A stretch of 44,622 nt of DNA, from the NCBI GenBank assembly GCA_038227045.1, contig JBBRQD010000040.1, forward strand, positions 1 through 44,622, given 5' to 3'. The notes below the pieces were generated by a model. The model was not told where the DNA came from. It made no database searches and saw only the letters and a program-made list of their open reading frames with translations. Shown in pieces: positions 27,995 through 36,539 of the stretch. Made by a program: the position numbers and the translations under genes. Numbering within the stretch: the stretch's first letter is position 1; every line of letters begins with the position of its first letter. The DNA comes from JANXLS01 sp038227045. Lineage in GTDB: Bacteria; Planctomycetota; SZUA-567; H5-PLA8.

Positions 27995-28456
27995 ATGTCC
28001 GCCGAATCTCGTCTTGCCGCATTGAAACTTGAACTTCCGCCCGCACCGAAGCCGATGGGCGTTTATAAGCCGATCGTGGTTGTGGGAACGATGGCTTACG
28101 TATCCGGCCATGGGCCGCTGAAAACGGATAAGACGCTGATCGTCGGACGCGTCGGCGCGGATTTGAGTCTTGACGAGGGCAAAGCCGCCGCGCGCCAGGT
28201 GGGTCTGGCGGTCCTGGCGACGCTGCGCGAAAACCTCGGCAGTCTCGACCGCGTCAAACGCCTGGTCAAAGTGCTGGGGTTGGTCAACTGCACGCCCGAC
28301 TTCTTCGATCAGCCGAAAGTCATTAACGGATTCAGCGAACTGATGGCCGATGTGTTTGGTCCCGACAATGGAATTGGAGCTCGCAGCGCCGTTGGCGCGC
28401 CGGCGCTTCCGGGGAATATACCGGTGGAGGTTGAGGCTATTTTTGAGCTGCACTGA
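27995..28456 (+). CDS. RidA/YjgF/UK114 family protein
   Basis: A 153-residue cytoplasmic protein of the family whose archetype, RidA, hydrolyses reactive enamine/imine intermediates released by PLP enzymes. Visible landmarks are the N-terminal VVVGTMAYVSGHGP strand pair, the conserved Arg in GARSAVGAPALPG, and the IPVEVEAIFEL end strand with the family's Glu. It is slightly longer than RidA (about 128 residues) and resembles the subgroup with an extended N-terminus. ATG at 27995 is chosen because AGGAG stands ten bases upstream; the frame extending to 27860 runs through the palindromic region. The redox cyclase gene follows 185 bases downstream on the same strand. Substrate specificity is unknown. 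Confidence 0.9.
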   Translation: MSAESRLAALKLELPPAPKPMGVYKPIVVVGTMAYVSGHGPLKTDKTLIVGRVGADLSLDEGKAAARQVGLAVLATLRENLGSLDRVKRLVKVLGLVNCTPDFFDQPKVINGFSELMADVFGPDNGIGARSAVGAPALPGNIPVEVEAIFELH

Positions 28457-28641
28457 GCCGCAGGCCAGGAACGACAGACAGGGAGACAAGAAGACAGGGA
28501 ACAACGGCTTCTAATCGAATGGATTTGAGAGGGAATTCGCATGATGCACGCAGTGCGCATTGATTGGAAAAACGGATATGATAAAAATTTTCATCGATAT
28601 ACAATGACGCCCAGCCGATGGTGCCAAAGGAATTGAACTGC

Positions 28642-30264
28642 ATGAGCACGATCACGTATCAAAACGAATGTGTCATCGAAGAAGACGATCCGGAACTGTC
28701 GCTGCTGCAAATCTCGCAGAAGCACGGCATCTCCCACATGCATGTGTGCGGCGGCATGGCGCGGTGCTCGACCTGCCGCGTAATGATTTTGGAACATCCC
28801 GAGAACATCTCGCCGCGCAACGCCGCCGAAAGCAATCTCGCCACTCGCCTGGGTTTCGAAGACAACATCCGGCTCGCCTGCCAATTGCACATCATCGGGC
28901 CGGTAACCGTTCGGCGACTGACACTCGACGATCAAGACGCCGGGTTGTGCATGGCCGGCGAACAGCACACGACCGGGCGCGAAGCCAAGCTCGCCGTGCT
29001 GTTCAGCGACATTCGCGGCTTCACCACCTTCTCCGAACAGTCGCTGCCCTACGACACCATTCACATCCTCAACCGCTATTTTTACCAGATGGGCGAAGCG
29101 GTGCTGTCCAACGAAGGCTACATCGACAAATACATGGGCGACGGAATGATGGTCTTATTCGGCATGAACAATTCCAACGCCGAAGATAATTGCCGCAACG
29201 CGGTCAATGCCGGACTGCAAATGTTGTCTGAATTGGCGGGTTTCAACGTCTACATGAAGCGCAATTTCGGCTGCGAATTCAAAATCGGGATCGGCATCCA
29301 TTTCGGCGAACTGATCATCGGCGAAATGGGCCACCCCAACCGCAAGCAAATCACGGTGATCGGAGACACCGTCAACATGGCCAGCCGCATCGAATCGGCG
29401 ACGAAAGAAATGGGCGCACCGCTGCTGATTTCCGATTCCGTGCGCGTGCATTTGCGCAACCGCGTGGACATCGGACGGACATTCGACGCGATGCTCAAAG
29501 GCAAAACCGGCTCGCATTCACTGCATGAAGTGCTGAATCTGCGCGAGCAGACGGTCCTACTGAACCGCACGGAGATGCTGCGCAACTGGATCGCCAGTTC
29601 ACTGCGCTGCGTGGTCACGCTGCGCAGCGCGCCGTTGTTTCTGCGCGCCGCGTTTCACGATGCCGGATCCTACGATTCGGAGACGAAGACCGGGGGCGCA
29701 AACGGGACGCTGCATTTGCCCGAAGTATACGGGCGCGCGGAAAACGCCGGATTGGAAATAGTCGTGTCGCTGCTTTCGCCGATCAAGGCGCATTTCGAAG
29801 ACGTGTCTTGGGCCGACCTGTTTATCGTCGCGGGTTCCGTGGCCGTTAAAACGCTGGGCGGGCCGGATATTCCCGTCACGCTCGGACGCCTCGACATCGA
29901 CGCGGTGCCCATGCCCGGCGTGATGGATCTCGAAGGATTCGATATCAAAAAGCTCAAGGAGCGCTTCCTGCGCATGGGCCTGACCTGCCGCGAAATGGTG
30001 GCACTCTCCGGCGCGCACACAGTGGGGCACAATCGAGGCTCGCCGTTCACGTACGACTGGTATAAATTCAACAACGCTTATTTTCGGAATCTGTTGCAAG
30101 GCGGCGAACTCACCAAACACATGCTCGCGACCGACAAATCGCTCGCGCACGATCCGGAGTGTTTTGAATGGGTCAAGAAATACGCGTTGGATGAAGGCGC
30201 ATTTTTCGCCGATTTCTCCGCGGCGTACCAGAAGATGTCGAAGTTGGGGACGAATGTGAAGTAG
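28642..30264 (+). CDS. [2Fe-2S] ferredoxin – adenylate cyclase – class I haem peroxidase fusion
   Basis: A 540-residue soluble protein with three domains. Residues 1-95: an adrenodoxin-type [2Fe-2S] ferredoxin, C36-X5-C42-X2-C45 and C80. Residues about 112-300: a class III cyclase with metal-binding D123 and D167 (SDIRGFT, MGDG), the adenine-selecting pair K235/T238 (NRKQIT, class IIIb type), and transition-state N245 and R249 (DTVNMASR). Residues about 325-535: a peroxidase close to ascorbate/cytochrome c peroxidases, with distal R335, F338 and H339 (RAAFHDAG), proximal H459 (ALSGAHTVG) and D498 (ATDKSL). The two haem-pocket Trp residues of ascorbate peroxidase are Phe here (F338, F469). No signal peptide. 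ATG at 28642 has AGGA ten bases upstream; an ATG at 28618 lacks one. A redox- or peroxide-controlled cAMP producer is inferred. Confidence 0.93.
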   Translation: MSTITYQNECVIEEDDPELSLLQISQKHGISHMHVCGGMARCSTCRVMILEHPENISPRNAAESNLATRLGFEDNIRLACQLHIIGPVTVRRLTLDDQDAGLCMAGEQHTTGREAKLAVLFSDIRGFTTFSEQSLPYDTIHILNRYFYQMGEAVLSNEGYIDKYMGDGMMVLFGMNNSNAEDNCRNAVNAGLQMLSELAGFNVYMKRNFGCEFKIGIGIHFGELIIGEMGHPNRKQITVIGDTVNMASRIESATKEMGAPLLISDSVRVHLRNRVDIGRTFDAMLKGKTGSHSLHEVLNLREQTVLLNRTEMLRNWIASSLRCVVTLRSAPLFLRAAFHDAGSYDSETKTGGANGTLHLPEVYGRAENAGLEIVVSLLSPIKAHFEDVSWADLFIVAGSVAVKTLGGPDIPVTLGRLDIDAVPMPGVMDLEGFDIKKLKERFLRMGLTCREMVALSGAHTVGHNRGSPFTYDWYKFNNAYFRNLLQGGELTKHMLATDKSLAHDPECFEWVKKYALDEGAFFADFSAAYQKMSKLGTNVK

Positions 30265-30268
30265 CGAG

Positions 30269-30378
30269 GGTGTCGCCGCTAACGCGGCTTTGAATTATAT
30301 TGTGTGCGTGACCGTGGCCTTGCTCGCTTCGCTCGCTACAGCCACGGCTACTAAAAGCGTTCCGCCACTCCGTGGCTA
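30269..30378 (-). repeat. Dispersed element, family 2 copy A
   Basis: About 110 bases whose reverse complement aligns end to end with 44270-44375: TAGCYACGGAGTGG, TAGCCGTGG, TGTAGCG, GCAAGGCCACGG, AGCCGCGT-AGCGG and GACACC occur in the same order with similar spacing. An internal hairpin pairs CCGTGGC with GCCACGG. It starts five bases after the cyclase-peroxidase stop and could influence that transcript's 3' end. Confidence 0.8.
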
Positions 30379-30400
30379 GTTAAAACTTTCGGAATAATCG

Positions 30401-31372
30401 ATGGCCACCAAGATCAAGCTCAAACAATTGACTCCCAACCCGTACCGCGACATGGCGCATTATCCCATCCATCGGGAGAAGGTCGAGATGCTCAAGGCGA
30501 GCATTCGCACGACTGGATTTTGGGACAACCTTCTGGTGCGGAAGAACGGCTCGCATTACGAGGTCGCGTACGGGCACCACCGCCTCGAAGCGTTGAAGGA
30601 ACTTGTCAAAGAATCGCTCATCGACGAGGATTACGAACTGGAATTGCCCGTCCGCAATCTGGACGACGCGGCGATGATTCGCATCATGGCCAGCGAGAAT
30701 TTCGAGGAATATCGCGTCACGTCGGACATCATCGACGAAACCGTGCGCGTGACGCGCGAGTATATTCAGCGCGAAACCAAGACGCCGGTCAACGAAATTG
30801 GCGCGGCGGACATCAGCCAGTTTCTCGGCGGCGGATGGAACGAAGACAAGGTGGCCTCGTCGCTGCAACGGCTGGTGCTCTTCGATCGGGGCACACTGCA
30901 GCGCGAGCAGGTCAGCGGGATGTCGCACACCGCGGCCAAAGGCATTCAGCGCGAAGTGGCCAAAGTGGAGCGCGCGGTCGTCCGCGGCGCAATGGAAGAC
31001 TCAGATGACCCTGACGACGTGACCGAGGATGAGCGCAAACGCATCCGGCATCAGGCGCAGAAGGTCGCCAAACACGTGGCCGGAGTGCTCTCCGAACACG
31101 TGCGCAGCGGCGGCAGCATCGGAAAAATGAAAGAGAAATCGCTGGATGCTCAAGCGGAGATGGTGCCGGAGGACGCGCCTGACGACGAACGCAAACTCAG
31201 CACCATCGACGCGGCCGCGCGCGCGGTGAACGCGCGTGATTTTCAGCGCAAAATAGAGATGCTGATGAAATACAAGGAATACATGTCGCCCGGCGCCAAA
31301 CACGAATTGGCGGGCACGCTGCGGGAAGTGACCGGCTGGTGCAAACAGATGCTGGAGGCGCTGGCGGAGTGA
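30401..31372 (+). CDS. ParB-like nuclease-domain protein
   Basis: A 323-residue protein. Residues 1-120 are a ParB/sulfiredoxin-type N-terminal domain: KLKQLTPNPYRD at the start and AYGHHRLEALKE as the equivalent of the ParB nucleotide-binding box (usually GERRxxA). A helical middle part follows, with helix-turn-helix-like character (about 125-200). The C-terminal half is highly charged and helical. Chromosomal ParB normally sits beside ParA near the origin; no ParA or parS-like cluster is seen, so a solitary ParB-like regulator or CTP-binding DNA protein is more likely. GGA lies seven bases before ATG. It has a 250-base leader-type gap after it in which I see no gene. Confidence 0.82.
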   Translation: MATKIKLKQLTPNPYRDMAHYPIHREKVEMLKASIRTTGFWDNLLVRKNGSHYEVAYGHHRLEALKELVKESLIDEDYELELPVRNLDDAAMIRIMASENFEEYRVTSDIIDETVRVTREYIQRETKTPVNEIGAADISQFLGGGWNEDKVASSLQRLVLFDRGTLQREQVSGMSHTAAKGIQREVAKVERAVVRGAMEDSDDPDDVTEDERKRIRHQAQKVAKHVAGVLSEHVRSGGSIGKMKEKSLDAQAEMVPEDAPDDERKLSTIDAAARAVNARDFQRKIEMLMKYKEYMSPGAKHELAGTLREVTGWCKQMLEALAE

Positions 31373-31623
31373 CAAGGTGAAACAGCTCGTTCGGCCGAGA
31401 GAAAAAAAGCACAATATGTGGAAGGGTTTTTGGTTGCACTGCTATCTACTTAACATAGGCTAGTATTGGAATTTCAGAAAGCGGCAGAAAACTTTGCAAG
31501 AAATCCACGTGCAATCCGATTAATATGTGCGCGGATTGTTCGATTTAACGCAGTAATCTCGCTAAAGCACCGTCACTAATCAGACGTTTCACGGCGATAA
31601 CTGCTCGGACAAAGGTATACATC

Positions 31624-33534
31624 ATGCGCATTTCGAAACTATTCCGATCGGCTGGACTGGCAATACTGCTGGCCTTGGCCTCCTTTTATTACAGGGGGGC
31701 GGCGGCGGAAAGCAAGACCAATCCTTCCGAAGTGGCGGTCGGAACCGTCGGCGACGACGACGTCGATATCATCATCCGCGGACTACCCACTAAGGGGCGC
31801 GTTGTTCTGCCGCCCACCGAAACCGCATTCAAATATAAATTGCACGATACCGGCACGATCATGGAATTCCGCTGGAGCGATCTGGACGAATACGAACGCA
31901 AGCGGGTGCAAAAACTGTACGGCATGGAAGTCGTGGATGGACGCCAGGTCTTTGGCGAGAAAATGATCGGGGTGAAGTACAAGCTTTCGACTGGCAAGTT
32001 CCTCGAAGGATTCCGTGAACCGGATCGCGACCGCCCTGGCTTGCTCGCACTGCGTTCGTGCAACTCGCTTTATATGGTCCCGAAAAACGACGTCGTCAGC
32101 GAAGAACCGTTCGAACGTTTCGAGAGCGAATTCTACAGCGCGCAGGAAGTCTACGATCGGCGCCTGTTGGAGAAACCTCCCGGCTCGAACGACGCGGCGG
32201 CGCACCTGGCGATGGCACGATGGGCGGCCGGCATTGCGCTTTACGGCAGGGCCATCGAGCATCTGGAACAGGCCAAGATCATCGATCCACGCACTGAAGA
32301 GCGCAACCAGGATTTTCGCGTCGAGCTCTATCAGAAACACGCCAACCAGCAGGCCGAAAATTTGTTCAATTTAATGCTGTTGGAAATGCGCGGCAGCGAT
32401 TTCTTCTCGGCACTCGACCATCTTCAACAGCTCGACCGCAGTTTCAAGAATTCCGATTTGAAGAGCCGCTGGGATGCGCTGCGGCCGCAGATCGAGGCCG
32501 GCAGCAAGACTGAAATCAATAAAAAAGTCGTTTTCATGTCCTACCGCGTTGCGAGCGATCTCGTTCAAAAAAAGCTCTTTACCAAGCTGCGCATCGATGA
32601 AAAAGGCAACGTCGTGCCGTCGATTCCCGGCAAACTGGTGACCACGAAACAGGGCAATTTATTCAAGGGCCAGTTGGTCGGAATTGGAGGGGGCACGGAA
32701 GGATCGGGGAGCGAACCGGACGAGTATGAAAAGAAGGAAGGTATCGTCTATCCGCCCAAACCGGCGACGGGCACCACGACCGCCGGGGCCACGGCAAAAC
32801 CCGCCAACCGCGACGATGTCATACTGAAACTGGGCGATACCACCATCACCATCGCCGGAAAGGACGTTTTGTCGATGATCGATATCGACTTGAGCATCGC
32901 GACGAAGCAAGCCGACCCAACTTATGATGAATTGAAAGAATACGTGACGGGATCCGACGGTTTAAAGGCGGAGATGTGTCGTGTAATTTCGAAGGTTGTC
33001 AAGATGCCGTCCGCCGATGTACAGAAAATTTTCGACGGCCGGCTGGCGAAGGAAATGCACTACGAAGACGGGCGCGTGTCGTATTCCAACAACTACGCCT
33101 CATTCCACGACGCCGACTACGGCATTTCAAGTTGGATCCGCCCCGGCGCGCCCAAGCCGATGAAGTACATCGTCTACAACAATGCAAATCAGGGAGGCAA
33201 CGGGAATAAGAACGGCAACAACGGCCGAAACGCCTTCAACAATAACAACAACAACAACCAGAAGCTAATTCAGCAGCAGCAGGAAGAGACTGCGGAAGAA
33301 ACCGACGATCCGGCAATCTGGTGGAAGACTCAGAACATGGAAACGAAGCATAAATTCCTGCGCGCACTGATGGCGGAGAAGGTTTTCAAAATGGACCACG
33401 ACACGAAGGTTTCCTGTCCGACGTGTGCGAACAAAGGCATGGTCGGCATGAACGTGGCCGGCGGAAACGAAGGTGCACAACGCTGTCCGACCTGCCGTGG
33501 CAGCGGCGTGCTGTACAAGATCATTTATCATTAG
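31624..33534 (+). CDS. Exported protein with TPR-like region, Asn-rich linker and DnaJ-type zinc finger
   Basis: A 636-residue protein with a clear signal peptide (MRISKLFRSAGLAILLALAS...AAAES) and AAAGG eight bases before ATG. The middle (about 190-300) is TPR-like. A low-complexity stretch at about 522-545 is dominated by Asn and Gln. The C-terminus carries two CPTC knuckles, C598/C601 and C621/C624, the second followed by RGSG as in the DnaJ central zinc domain (CxxCxGxG). Such a finger in an exported protein is odd, because it would have to bind zinc outside the cytoplasm. The lipoprotein gene follows after 35 bases, so the two probably form an operon. Function unknown. Confidence 0.82.
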   Translation: MRISKLFRSAGLAILLALASFYYRGAAAESKTNPSEVAVGTVGDDDVDIIIRGLPTKGRVVLPPTETAFKYKLHDTGTIMEFRWSDLDEYERKRVQKLYGMEVVDGRQVFGEKMIGVKYKLSTGKFLEGFREPDRDRPGLLALRSCNSLYMVPKNDVVSEEPFERFESEFYSAQEVYDRRLLEKPPGSNDAAAHLAMARWAAGIALYGRAIEHLEQAKIIDPRTEERNQDFRVELYQKHANQQAENLFNLMLLEMRGSDFFSALDHLQQLDRSFKNSDLKSRWDALRPQIEAGSKTEINKKVVFMSYRVASDLVQKKLFTKLRIDEKGNVVPSIPGKLVTTKQGNLFKGQLVGIGGGTEGSGSEPDEYEKKEGIVYPPKPATGTTTAGATAKPANRDDVILKLGDTTITIAGKDVLSMIDIDLSIATKQADPTYDELKEYVTGSDGLKAEMCRVISKVVKMPSADVQKIFDGRLAKEMHYEDGRVSYSNNYASFHDADYGISSWIRPGAPKPMKYIVYNNANQGGNGNKNGNNGRNAFNNNNNNNQKLIQQQQEETAEETDDPAIWWKTQNMETKHKFLRALMAEKVFKMDHDTKVSCPTCANKGMVGMNVAGGNEGAQRCPTCRGSGVLYKIIYH

Positions 33535-33569
33535 AAGACCATTCGGCACTTGCTGTTTCAGGAGTTACT

Positions 33570-34625
33570 ATGAAGAAGTTGATACGACTAGTTGGATGCG
33601 CGGCGTTCTTGATTCTGGCGTCGGCTGAAATGACAGGCTGCGCTGCGCCGCCCGTGGTTCAAAGCGCCAAAAAGCAAATCGAGGCCGCCGAATCCGCGAT
33701 GGAGTCCGGCGCTACTCTTGTGCGGCTCCGTCAATACGATTTGGCCGTGATCGAGTTTGACCGGGCGTTGGGCGAAATTCGCAAAGCCGAAGGGTTTGCC
33801 ACCGGAAATGAAGCGACGCGATTGGGCGTCCTGAAAAAGGATGCGATGAAGTTTAAAATCGACAGCGATTTCGCGGCTCAGAAAAAGGCCGGCGAAACCG
33901 CCGCCAAAGTAAAACCCCCCGCGGCAATAGCGGGCGCGGCGGTGGGGCAGGATCCGGAGATCGCCAAACGGGCGGCCGCGAAAATGAAACAGGCTGCGCA
34001 GGCCGCGAACGACAAGGAAGTGCTTGCCGCCATCAGCACCACCAAAACCGTTAAGAAAGCCGAAGAGCCGCCGGAAGACGCCGTCGACTTAGCCGTCGGC
34101 AAACCCAAAGCCTCCAAGCCCAGCGGCGAGGGCGAAGCCGAGGCGCCAGTCGTCAAAGCGAAACCGAAGGACAAAAACGGCATCTACGCGGATGTCACCG
34201 AAAGCACTCCGCCGCTGCAAATCGCAAAACTCATTCGCGTCGGGAAATTCGTCGTGGCCTATTGCCAGATCTACAACAAGACCGACGATGGCAAGCGCAT
34301 CACCGTCTATAACTTTTTCAAGGACCGCGACAATCAAATCGCAATCCCGCAGCTTACCACGGCGGCCTTTCCGTACGACCGGTTCAGCCCCAAGGTCAAG
34401 GATTTGATTGGCGATCAATCGGTGCGCAATCTTGCGCCCAATTCGGAAGAAGTCCTCGGACACGAAGTCCTGCAATTCGTCTCGGTCGGCGAATGCAACA
34501 CGGAAGAAGCGGCGGGCAAAGTCGTCAAGCTTTTTCTCGATGTGCGCTTGAGTGACGGAACCAAGCTGGAACTGACCGGTCCTGAAGGCGGCGCGGCACC
34601 CATGCCGAACCTGAAGATCAAATAA
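33570..34625 (+). CDS. Lipoprotein of unknown function
   Basis: A 351-residue protein. The N-terminus (MKKLIRLVGC, hydrophobic core, EMTGC) is a lipoprotein signal with Cys24 as the lipidated residue; the -3 Met is a little unusual. A helical TPR-like segment (about 30-85) is followed by a Lys/Ala/Pro/Glu-rich linker (about 95-195) and a C-terminal beta-rich domain (about 205-351, with VAYCQIYNKTDDGKRITVYN). AGGAG six bases upstream makes ATG 33570 the start, although the frame is open further. It is probably cotranscribed with the zinc-finger protein before it. Envelope location is inferred from the lipobox. Confidence 0.82.
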   Translation: MKKLIRLVGCAAFLILASAEMTGCAAPPVVQSAKKQIEAAESAMESGATLVRLRQYDLAVIEFDRALGEIRKAEGFATGNEATRLGVLKKDAMKFKIDSDFAAQKKAGETAAKVKPPAAIAGAAVGQDPEIAKRAAAKMKQAAQAANDKEVLAAISTTKTVKKAEEPPEDAVDLAVGKPKASKPSGEGEAEAPVVKAKPKDKNGIYADVTESTPPLQIAKLIRVGKFVVAYCQIYNKTDDGKRITVYNFFKDRDNQIAIPQLTTAAFPYDRFSPKVKDLIGDQSVRNLAPNSEEVLGHEVLQFVSVGECNTEEAAGKVVKLFLDVRLSDGTKLELTGPEGGAAPMPNLKIK

Positions 34626-34695
34626 CAAGCCGCGTCCAAGAACGTCATGGGCGTTGCGTTTGCAATGTCGCGAAAATTATTCTGCAAACCCCACG

Positions 34696-34712
34696 CAACT
34701 CCTTCGGAGTTG
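34696..34712. repeat. Small perfect hairpin in the gap before serA
   Basis: CAACTCC and GGAGTTG form a seven-base-pair stem around TTC. It lies in a 213-base gap between the lipoprotein gene and serA, with no T-tract beside it. Apart from this hairpin I see nothing definite in the gap. Confidence 0.45.
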
Positions 34713-34838
34713 AATCCCCGCCGATTCAGACTCGCGCCTGCGTGAGACTTTCGCACCGCTGTCCGCTTGATTCTCTTAACGCTTCGTTTACACTCCAAGG
34801 CTTGAATTTCAGGAACTCAATGGCCCAGGAGCACCGAC

Positions 34839-36428
34839 GTGAGCATAGCAAGCGCAAAGATTTTAATTGCCGACCCGTTGAACGATAAAGGAGCCGGAAT
34901 TCTCAAGGATGGCGGCCTTCAGGCGGACACACGGCCCGGCTTGAGCGAAGCCGAGATTTGTGAAATTATTGGACAATACGACGGCTTGATTGTCCGCTCC
35001 GCCACCAAAGTGACGCCTAAAATCATCGAGGCCGCGCGCAAGCTGAAAATCATTGGCCGCGCGGGTGTGGGCTATGACAACATCGACACGAAAGCCGCGA
35101 CGAAGGCCGGCATAATTGTTGAAAACACGCCGCTGGGGAACATCACGTCCGCCGCCGAGCACGCGCTGGCGCTGCTATTTGCGTCGGTGCGCAATATTCC
35201 GCGCGCGGACCGGGAAATACGCGCGGGCAAGTGGAACCGCAAGCTGACCGGCGTCGAGCTGACCGGCAAAACGCTCGGCATCGTCGGCATGGGCAAGGTC
35301 GGGTTCATCGTCTCACGAGTCGCGCGCGCGCTCGATATGGACATCCTCGTCTACGATCCGTATCTGACCGATAAAAAGGCCGACGAATTGAGCGTCAAGA
35401 AGTGCGACCTCGACGCGCTTTTGAACGCCAGCGATTTCGTCACCATTCATACGCCGAAGACGCCCGAAACGACGAACCTGATCAACAAGGACAAGTTCAA
35501 GTTGATGAAGAAATCGGCGCGCATCATCAATGCGGCGCGCGGCGGAATTGTTCACGAGGCCGACTTGATCGACGCGCTGAAGACCGGCCAAATCGCCGGC
35601 GCGGCGCTGGATGTTTTCGACAAGGAACCGCTCGCCGCCGATTCGCCGTTTATCGCGCTGGACAATACGGTGCTGACGCCGCATTTGGGCGCGAGCACGG
35701 AAGAAGCGCAGGAGCGCGTGGCGGAGGACATCGCCAAACAATTCGTCGAATTTTTCCGTGACGGCGTGATCCGCAACGCTGTAAACCTCGGTGTTGTGCT
35801 GAATCCAAAGCTTGCCAATTTCGCAAAGCTCGCGGAACAGTTGGGCGCGATGGCCGGACAGATGGCGAAGGAGCCGGTCGCGAAGCTCGAAGTCGGCATG
35901 TTTGGCAAGCTGGCCGTAGAAGACACCCGCGAACTGGGCTTGAGCGCTTTGAAGGGACTTTTGACGCGCGGCAACGAAGTGCCCGTGACGCTGGTCAATG
36001 CGCCGAGTCTGGCCGAGGCGCGCGGCGTGGAATTGGTGCAGAACAAAAGCGAGCTGGCGCGCGACTATGCGAATCTGATCGTCGTTTCAACGAAGGGCGC
36101 GAAGACGCAGCACACGCTGGCGGGGACCTGGTTCGAAGGGCAGGACGGCGGCCGGATCGTGCGGATCGACGACTTCGACATCGACTTGAAGCCCGCGCCG
36201 GTTATTCTATTGATGTTCTATCCGGATCGCCCGGGCATGGTCGGCAAAGTCGGCACGATTCTGGGCGAAGCGGATGTGAACATCGCGAACATGGCCGTTG
36301 GCCGCCGCGAAAAGCGCGGACAGGCGGTTATCGCGCTGACGCTGGACGATGCCGTTCCGCCGGAGTTGCTGATGAAGATCAGCGCGGCGATCACGGTTGA
36401 CGAGTTGTGTGCGATCGAACTGGAGTGA
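34839..36428 (+). CDS. serA: D-3-phosphoglycerate dehydrogenase
   Basis: A 529-residue cytoplasmic enzyme that oxidises 3-phosphoglycerate to 3-phosphohydroxypyruvate, the first committed step of serine synthesis. It has the long form of the family: substrate domain, NAD-binding domain (G150-M-G152-K-V-G155, acidic D173 after the second strand), catalytic R234 (NAARGG), E263 (DVFDKEP) and H282 (LTPHLGAST), an intervening domain, and a C-terminal ACT domain (about 455-529, FYPDRPGMVGKVG) that usually binds serine for feedback control. The start is GTG with a perfect AGGAG seven bases upstream. It stands alone, without serB or serC nearby. Confidence 0.96.
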   Translation: MSIASAKILIADPLNDKGAGILKDGGLQADTRPGLSEAEICEIIGQYDGLIVRSATKVTPKIIEAARKLKIIGRAGVGYDNIDTKAATKAGIIVENTPLGNITSAAEHALALLFASVRNIPRADREIRAGKWNRKLTGVELTGKTLGIVGMGKVGFIVSRVARALDMDILVYDPYLTDKKADELSVKKCDLDALLNASDFVTIHTPKTPETTNLINKDKFKLMKKSARIINAARGGIVHEADLIDALKTGQIAGAALDVFDKEPLAADSPFIALDNTVLTPHLGASTEEAQERVAEDIAKQFVEFFRDGVIRNAVNLGVVLNPKLANFAKLAEQLGAMAGQMAKEPVAKLEVGMFGKLAVEDTRELGLSALKGLLTRGNEVPVTLVNAPSLAEARGVELVQNKSELARDYANLIVVSTKGAKTQHTLAGTWFEGQDGGRIVRIDDFDIDLKPAPVILLMFYPDRPGMVGKVGTILGEADVNIANMAVGRREKRGQAVIALTLDDAVPPELLMKISAAITVDELCAIELE

Positions 36429-36438
36429 CGAAGGTTTC

Positions 36439-36519
36439 CAGAGAAGCGCATATAAGTAAGCGTGCCCATGTTTGGTTCGCCGCGCAAGATGAGGCCGCTT
36501 ACTTACGTGCGCGGCTCTG
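36439..36519 (-). repeat. Dispersed palindromic element, family 1 copy B
   Basis: Reverse complement of the element at 27780-27858. The right arm here (36494-36519) is identical to an arm of copy A for all 26 bases. The left arm (36439-36462) has diverged and the spacer is clearly homologous. It fills the gap between serA and the metallophosphoesterase and supplies false upstream start codons to the latter. Confidence 0.9.
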
Positions 36520-36539
36520 GAATGCGACTGAGACTCGCT

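Noticed and set aside
30401..31372. Chromosome origin region marked by ParB
   Set aside because: There is no ParA, no parS-like palindrome cluster, no DnaA boxes and no rnpA/rpmH-type neighbours. The ParB box is also divergent (GHHRLEA).
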